From Propionibacteriaceae bacterium (GTDB taxonomy: Bacteria > Actinomycetota > Actinomycetes > Propionibacteriales > Propionibacteriaceae): a stretch of DNA of 10,070 nt. Every line of letters starts with the position of its first letter. Position 1 is the first letter of the stretch. Location of the stretch: the NCBI GenBank assembly GCA_009778535.1, contig WRJP01000059.1, positions 1 through 10,070 on the forward strand, in the 5' to 3' direction. A model generated the notes under the pieces. The model had not been told where the DNA came from and did not search any database. It worked only from the letters and a program-made list of their open reading frames with translations. Both the position numbers and the translations under genes were made by a program. Shown piece by piece: positions 6,178-10,070 of this stretch.

Positions 6178-8241
6178 ATGGCCGCGTCATTGGAATGGAA
6201 TGAACTTGACTCCCAAGCTGTAGACATCGCTCGTGTCCTTGCTGCTGATGCGGTTGAGAAAGTGGGGAACGGACATCCTGGGACTGCGATCTCGCTTGCA
6301 CCGGCGGCCTATTTGCTCTACCAGAAAGTGATGAATGGCGACCCTGCCGACCCGCACTGGCTTGGCCGCGACCGATTCGTGTTATCAGCAGGCCATTCGT
6401 CGTTGACGCAATACATTCAACTCTTCATGGCCGGTTACGGTTTGGAGTTGGACGACCTTAAGGCGCTGCGCACCGAAGACGCACTAACCCCCGGCCACCC
6501 CGAATACGGCCTGACTGCTGGAGTTGAGTGCACGACCGGCCCGCTGGGAGCTGGAATCGCGGTTGGAGTGGGTTTTGCGATGGCGGCGCGCCGAGAACGG
6601 GCAATGCTAGACCCAGACAACACCGCAACTTCGGTATTTGACCGCTTCGTTTATGTACTCGCCGGAGATGGTTGTATGCAAGAAGGCGTAGCTGCCGAAG
6701 CGGCATCGCTGGCCGGAACCCAAAAACTCGGCAATCTGATTCTGATCTACGACGACAACCGGATAACCATCGAGGGCGACACTGCGATCACATTTACCGA
6801 GGACGTGCTGGCGCGGCACGCGGCGTATGGTTGGCACACCCAACATGTGGATTGGACACACGGCGGCACCACATATCAAGAAGATGTCCAGCAGCTGTTC
6901 GCAGCTATCACGGCGGCACAACAAGAAACCGAACGACCCTCAATAATCCGGCTTTCAACGGTTATTGGCTGGCCGCTTGCAAACTTGGCTGGGGATAGCG
7001 CGGTACACGGTGCCAAACTTGGTGGCGAAGAAGTCGCTTCCCTAAAGCAGCGTCTGGGGTTCGACCCAGCAGAAACCTTCGCGGTAGCTGACGGAATTCT
7101 GCAATACACCCGTGCTAACGCTGCCAAGCGTGCTGTGGCGGCTAAAGCCGCCTGGCAGCCCAAGGTTGCGGCGTGGGAGGCTGCGAATCCAAAGCCTTTC
7201 CAGCTCTACGAAAGGCTGGCAGCAAACCAGCTTCCGGAAGGATTTGAGGACGTACTTCCAGTTTTTGAACCAGGTAAAAAATCGACTAGAGCGGCCTCTG
7301 GCGCAGTATTGAACGCGCTGGCTGATGTCTTGCCCGAACTGTGGGGCGGGTCAGCCGATCTTGCAGGCTCCAACAACACTTCCATAAAAGACGCCGGTTC
7401 TTTCATGCCAGCAGGCAGCGACTTTGGTGATCCCAGCGGACGTATCATTCATTTCGGCGTGCGTGAACACGCAATGGGGAATATTCTCAATGCCATAGCA
7501 ATATCGGGTTTGACAAGGGCATATGGCGGAACTTTCTTAGTTTTTGCTGACTATATGCGTGGCGCGGTCAGGCTGGCAGCACTGCAAAAATGTCCCAGCA
7601 TCTTTATCTGGAGCCATGACTCTATCGGCGTTGGAGAGGACGGCCCTACCCATCAACCCATCGAGCACCTGGTGACGCTACGGGCGATTCCAGGCCTGGA
7701 CGTGATACGTCCTGCCGACGCAAACGAGACGGTGCAAGCATGGGCGCAGATCATCAAGAATCAAGACCGTCCGGTTGCCCTAATACTTTCGCGCCAAGAT
7801 TTACCAGTTTTTGAACGCGGAGCGCAGGCCTGTGCCGACGCCGAAAATGTGGCGAAGGGCGGCTACGTACTAAAAGAAGCTTCGGCAACCCCACAAGTTG
7901 TTTTGCTGGCTACCGGCTCAGAAGTGGCAATCGGAATCGAAGCCCAGACGTTACTCGAAGCCGAAGGTATCCCGACGCGGGTAGTTTCTCTGCCGTGTCT
8001 GGAATGGTTCGCCGTGCAACCGGCGGAATATCGGTTGGCGACTATTCCAGCAAATCCGGTAAAGGTTTCTATCGAAGCTGGTTCATCGCTGGGATGGCGA
8101 GAATACGTCGGTGATCGCGGTGAAGTAATCGGATTAGATCACTTTGGGGAATCAGTTTCGGGTGCAAGGCTCTTTGAGAAATACGGTTTCACCGCCGAAA
8201 ACGTTGCTCAGCGAGCCAAGTCGGCACTCATCCGTGGCTAG
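6178..8241 (+). CDS. tkt: Transketolase
   Basis: Cytosolic thiamine-diphosphate enzyme of the non-oxidative pentose phosphate pathway. It moves two-carbon ketol units between sugar phosphates, linking glycolytic intermediates with ribose 5-phosphate and erythrose 4-phosphate. From the ATG chosen by its Shine-Dalgarno, the product is 687 residues, close to the usual 660-700. The N-terminal pyrophosphate-binding domain shows NGHPG with His33, SAGHSS, the cofactor motif beginning GDGCMQEG at residues 163-170 and DDNRITIEG from residue 192. The middle pyrimidine-binding domain carries GVREHAMGN with the catalytic Glu430, and HDSIGVGEDGPTHQP. The C-terminal domain includes LLATGSEV and SLGWREYVG. 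All expected motifs are present, with no frameshift. The stop codon lies inside the start region of the following permease gene (8-nt overlap), so the two are probably cotranscribed. In many actinobacteria transaldolase follows tkt; here a permease does instead. Confidence 0.97.
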   Translation: MAASLEWNELDSQAVDIARVLAADAVEKVGNGHPGTAISLAPAAYLLYQKVMNGDPADPHWLGRDRFVLSAGHSSLTQYIQLFMAGYGLELDDLKALRTEDALTPGHPEYGLTAGVECTTGPLGAGIAVGVGFAMAARRERAMLDPDNTATSVFDRFVYVLAGDGCMQEGVAAEAASLAGTQKLGNLILIYDDNRITIEGDTAITFTEDVLARHAAYGWHTQHVDWTHGGTTYQEDVQQLFAAITAAQQETERPSIIRLSTVIGWPLANLAGDSAVHGAKLGGEEVASLKQRLGFDPAETFAVADGILQYTRANAAKRAVAAKAAWQPKVAAWEAANPKPFQLYERLAANQLPEGFEDVLPVFEPGKKSTRAASGAVLNALADVLPELWGGSADLAGSNNTSIKDAGSFMPAGSDFGDPSGRIIHFGVREHAMGNILNAIAISGLTRAYGGTFLVFADYMRGAVRLAALQKCPSIFIWSHDSIGVGEDGPTHQPIEHLVTLRAIPGLDVIRPADANETVQAWAQIIKNQDRPVALILSRQDLPVFERGAQACADAENVAKGGYVLKEASATPQVVLLATGSEVAIGIEAQTLLEAEGIPTRVVSLPCLEWFAVQPAEYRLATIPANPVKVSIEAGSSLGWREYVGDRGEVIGLDHFGESVSGARLFEKYGFTAENVAQRAKSALIRG

Positions 8242-9130
8242 CCACCGCAGGCTGCGGGCGAATCTGCTGCTGCTAGCCGCTGCTGCGATTTGGGGTTTTG
8301 CCTTTGTAGCGCAGTGGGTAGGGGCAGATGTCGTCTCGCCGTTTACCTTCAACTCGGTACGCTTCGGCATGGGTGCCTTGGTACTGGCTGTAATAATCGT
8401 GGTACGCGACGCAAAACGTGGTGTTTCGCAAGAAAAACGTGCCCTGGCGACAAAGGCTGTGATCTGGCCTGGGTTAATCTGCGGCGCAGTGTTGGCGCTC
8501 GCGGTGGGTTTTCAACAGGCGGCGATGCCAGAATCGTCGGCGGGGAATGCCGCCTTTTTAACCGCGCTGTATATCGTTCTAGTTCCGATCTTGGGGGTAT
8601 TCCTGGGGTGGAAGCTGGAATGGCACGTGGTCGTGGGGATGATAGCTTGCACTGTCGGCTTGTATTTGATTTGCATCACCGACGTTTTCACCATAGCTGT
8701 AAGTGATTTGCTCTTGCTGGGTGCCGCAGTGCTATTCGCGGTTCAGATTCACGTCGTTGATCGGTACGGCACGAGACTTTCAGCCCTGCGCTTTGCCACT
8801 TCGCAATTCATCGGATGCGCCCTGGTAAGCGCAGTATTGGCCTTCATCTTTGATGCAGCGCCGTTCCAGCACTTGGAGTTGGCGATAATCCCATTAGCCT
8901 ACGGCGGGATTTGCAGCGTCGGGATTGCTTATACACTGCAAGTTTTGGGTCAGCGCGACGCGTTGCCGTCCCATGCGGCGTTGATTATGAGCACTGAAGC
9001 TATCTTTGGTGGAATTGCTGGAGCTTTGCTTTTAGGAGAAAATATGGGATTACGGGGATATAGCGGCGCATCTTTGATGATAGCCGGTATTGTTATTTCG
9101 CAACTAGGAAGTATGAAGCATTCCTCCTAG
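8234..9130 (+). CDS. EamA/DMT-family membrane permease
   Basis: Integral inner-membrane protein of the drug/metabolite transporter superfamily; members usually export or import amino acids, nucleobases or other small metabolites, and the substrate cannot be read here. Starting at GTG 8234 gives 298 residues, the standard EamA length, with two repeated halves of about five helices each. The first helix holds the typical AAAIWGFAFVAQW. AAFLTALYIVLVPILGVFLGW lies near the end of the first half, and the second half includes LLLGAAVLFAVQIH and STEAIFGGIAGALLLGE, the usual second-repeat signature. The first in-frame ATG downstream of the GTG would remove the first helix, and the ATG at 8144 lies deep inside transketolase, so GTG 8234 is the sensible start. 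It overlaps tkt by 8 nt and has no strong Shine-Dalgarno, suggesting coupling. The last codons form one arm of a hairpin covering the next gene's ribosome binding site. Confidence 0.9.
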   Translation: MASHRRLRANLLLLAAAAIWGFAFVAQWVGADVVSPFTFNSVRFGMGALVLAVIIVVRDAKRGVSQEKRALATKAVIWPGLICGAVLALAVGFQQAAMPESSAGNAAFLTALYIVLVPILGVFLGWKLEWHVVVGMIACTVGLYLICITDVFTIAVSDLLLLGAAVLFAVQIHVVDRYGTRLSALRFATSQFIGCALVSAVLAFIFDAAPFQHLELAIIPLAYGGICSVGIAYTLQVLGQRDALPSHAALIMSTEAIFGGIAGALLLGENMGLRGYSGASLMIAGIVISQLGSMKHSS

Positions 9131-9147
9131 CAAGCGGCAGTAGGAGG
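9123..9147 (+). promoter_or_regulatory. Hairpin masking the Shine-Dalgarno of the VanW-type gene
   Basis: CCTCCTA at 9123-9129 is the exact reverse complement of TAGGAGG at 9141-9147, with an 11-base loop. The 3' arm contains almost all of the strong Shine-Dalgarno AGGAGGT (9142-9148), five bases before the ATG at 9154. The 5' arm consists of the last two sense codons and the first two bases of the UAG stop of the permease. A ribosome terminating there would hold the arm single-stranded and free the site, coupling the two genes. The pairing is directly visible; the coupling mechanism is inferred. It lacks a T run, so it is not a convincing terminator. Confidence 0.6.
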
Positions 9148-9153
9148 TCGCTA

Positions 9154-10070
9154 ATGGCAAAGAAACGCTCTTTCGCCTTGCCAGCTATTCTGGTGAGCGC
9201 TGGGGTATTGGCTGTGCTTGGCGGGGCATATCTGGGAATACATTTTGCAGCAGCCGATCATCTGCCCATCAACACTGTGATCAACGGGGTAGAAGTTGGC
9301 GGAGTTTCCCCCGAACAGGCCACAGCAACGCTATATTCGGCATTCGAGTCACACTCAAAGGGTCATATCGAAGTCAAAGCCGCAGACAAATATGTAAATG
9401 TCGATCTTGCAGAAATCGAATTCGCGGTAGATTATCCGCAAACTTTGGCTCAAGCTGGCGGCGGAGCCCACACTTGGAATCTAGTTGAGAACTTGAATCA
9501 ACTCTTTGGCGGTGGTGAATACTCGGCTATCGTCACTTTCAACAAACAAAAGTTAGCGCAAAAGATTCAAGATTTGGCGGCGCAAGTTGATCTGGAGGCT
9601 GTGGACGCGCTGTTGGAGATCGAAGCAAAAAAACCAGTCGTCACTCCTGGAAGCAATGGCTCCAAGCTGGATGTGGCAGCGACCGCTGAGGCTTTCGAGG
9701 CTGGCTTGCTGCTAACAAAGTCAGTCGAAGCCGTTGTTGTGGTCGCCGAGCCGCAAATAACGACCGCCCATGCCGAACATACAGCAACGAATGTGGCCGT
9801 TCCTGCTATCGCCGCACCGATAACGGTGACTGTTGGCGATTTAGGGAGTTTCGAGTTATCCCCCGACGTGATTGCGGCAACGATGAGTTTTCAACCCAAA
9901 GCAGGGACGCTGACACCGGTTTTTGATGAACGGCTGCTCAATGAGAAAATCGCAAAAGATTTAGACAAGCTTGGCCTCAAGCCTCCCGTTGATGCCAAAT
10001 TCTCGATCACAGGGAAATCAGACGCTGTACCTAAAATCGTTGCTGACGTCCCGGGTACCGGAATCGACAT
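9154..10070 (+). CDS. VanW-family envelope protein with putative peptidoglycan-binding repeats (3' end outside window)
   Basis: Membrane-anchored, outward-facing protein of the YoaR/VanW type, probably acting at the cell wall. The start is supported by AGGAGGT five bases upstream. The visible 305 residues begin with a short basic segment, MAKKR, and one hydrophobic helix at about residues 8-34; no lipobox or clear cleavage site is seen, so it is probably a signal anchor. The extracellular part opens with INTVINGVEVGGVSPEQATATL at about 39-60, the hallmark of the PF12229-type putative peptidoglycan-binding domain. A second similar unit appears to begin near residue 220 (PITVTVGDLGSFELSPDVI). 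In this family the VanW domain proper comes after these repeats, so it should lie beyond the right edge; its presence is a prediction. The frame stays open to the last base. Despite the name, there is no sign of a vancomycin-resistance cluster nearby. The family's biochemical function is not established. Confidence 0.85.
   Translation, partial: MAKKRSFALPAILVSAGVLAVLGGAYLGIHFAAADHLPINTVINGVEVGGVSPEQATATLYSAFESHSKGHIEVKAADKYVNVDLAEIEFAVDYPQTLAQAGGGAHTWNLVENLNQLFGGGEYSAIVTFNKQKLAQKIQDLAAQVDLEAVDALLEIEAKKPVVTPGSNGSKLDVAATAEAFEAGLLLTKSVEAVVVVAEPQITTAHAEHTATNVAVPAIAAPITVTVGDLGSFELSPDVIAATMSFQPKAGTLTPVFDERLLNEKIAKDLDKLGLKPPVDAKFSITGKSDAVPKIVADVPGTGID

Noticed and set aside
8144..8233. Longer permease from ATG 8144, deep inside transketolase.
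   Set aside because: The extra 30 residues are polar, precede the normal first membrane helix, and give a longer than usual N-terminus; GTG 8234 fits the family length.
9123..9147. The inverted repeat read as an intrinsic terminator between the permease and the VanW-type gene.
   Set aside because: There is no following T run, and the 3' arm is the ribosome binding site of the next gene, so translational control is the better reading.
9154..10070. A glycopeptide-resistance locus suggested by the VanW-like gene.
   Set aside because: VanW-family proteins are common outside resistance clusters, and no VanH, VanA, VanX, VanR or VanS homologue is present in the window.
1..10070. CRISPR arrays, tRNA or rRNA genes, insertion sequences, prophage genes.
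   Set aside because: No regularly spaced repeats, cloverleaf-forming stretches, transposase or phage-like reading frames were seen on either strand.

Overview
The window most likely comes from an actinomycete (Actinomycetota), probably one with an anaerobic or facultative, host-associated life. Three things point that way: the actinobacterial flavour of TrpS, transketolase and the VanW-type protein; a VapC toxin of the subfamily abundant in mycobacteria and relatives; and a giant CoA-dehydratase-activase-like protein of a type found mainly in anaerobes. G+C looks to be around or slightly above one half by eye, which is low for the phylum. The assignment is an inference and cannot be pushed to genus.

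Layout, all genes on the + strand. (1) The 3' two thirds of trpS (tryptophanyl-tRNA synthetase) enters from the left edge and ends at 680. (2) A compact type II toxin-antitoxin module follows: a ribbon-helix-helix VapB-like antitoxin (739-960) and a PIN-domain VapC-like RNase (962-1387). It is preceded by a consensus-like -10 box placed so that the mRNA would be leaderless, and by an 11-bp-phased direct repeat that could be its operator. (3) A 1440-residue protein (1487-5809) carries two complete BadF/HgdC-type activase ATPase domains in tandem, followed by large cysteine-bearing regions related to uncharacterised CoA-enzyme-activase and 2-hydroxyacyl-CoA-dehydratase-like families. (4) A small acylphosphatase (5806-6090) overlaps it by the ATGA motif. 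(5) Transketolase (6178-8241) has a clear ribosome binding site. (6) A ten-helix-type EamA/DMT permease (8234-9130) overlaps transketolase by 8 nt. (7) A VanW-family envelope protein (9154 to the right edge) is cut by the window end; its Shine-Dalgarno is the 3' arm of a perfect 7-bp hairpin whose 5' arm is the end of the permease gene.

How the genes work together: VapB and VapC form a self-contained module between housekeeping genes. The activase-like protein and the acylphosphatase are translationally coupled and may share a physiological context (acyl-CoA or acyl-phosphate chemistry), but no substrate can be read from the sequence. Transketolase, the permease and the VanW-type gene are close enough for one transcript, with coupling signals at both junctions.

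The strongest candidate for poorly described biology is the giant activase-like protein. It appears to hold a whole ATP-driven electron-injection unit, and perhaps its acceptor, in one chain. The neatest small-scale observation is the anti-Shine-Dalgarno hairpin at 9123-9147.
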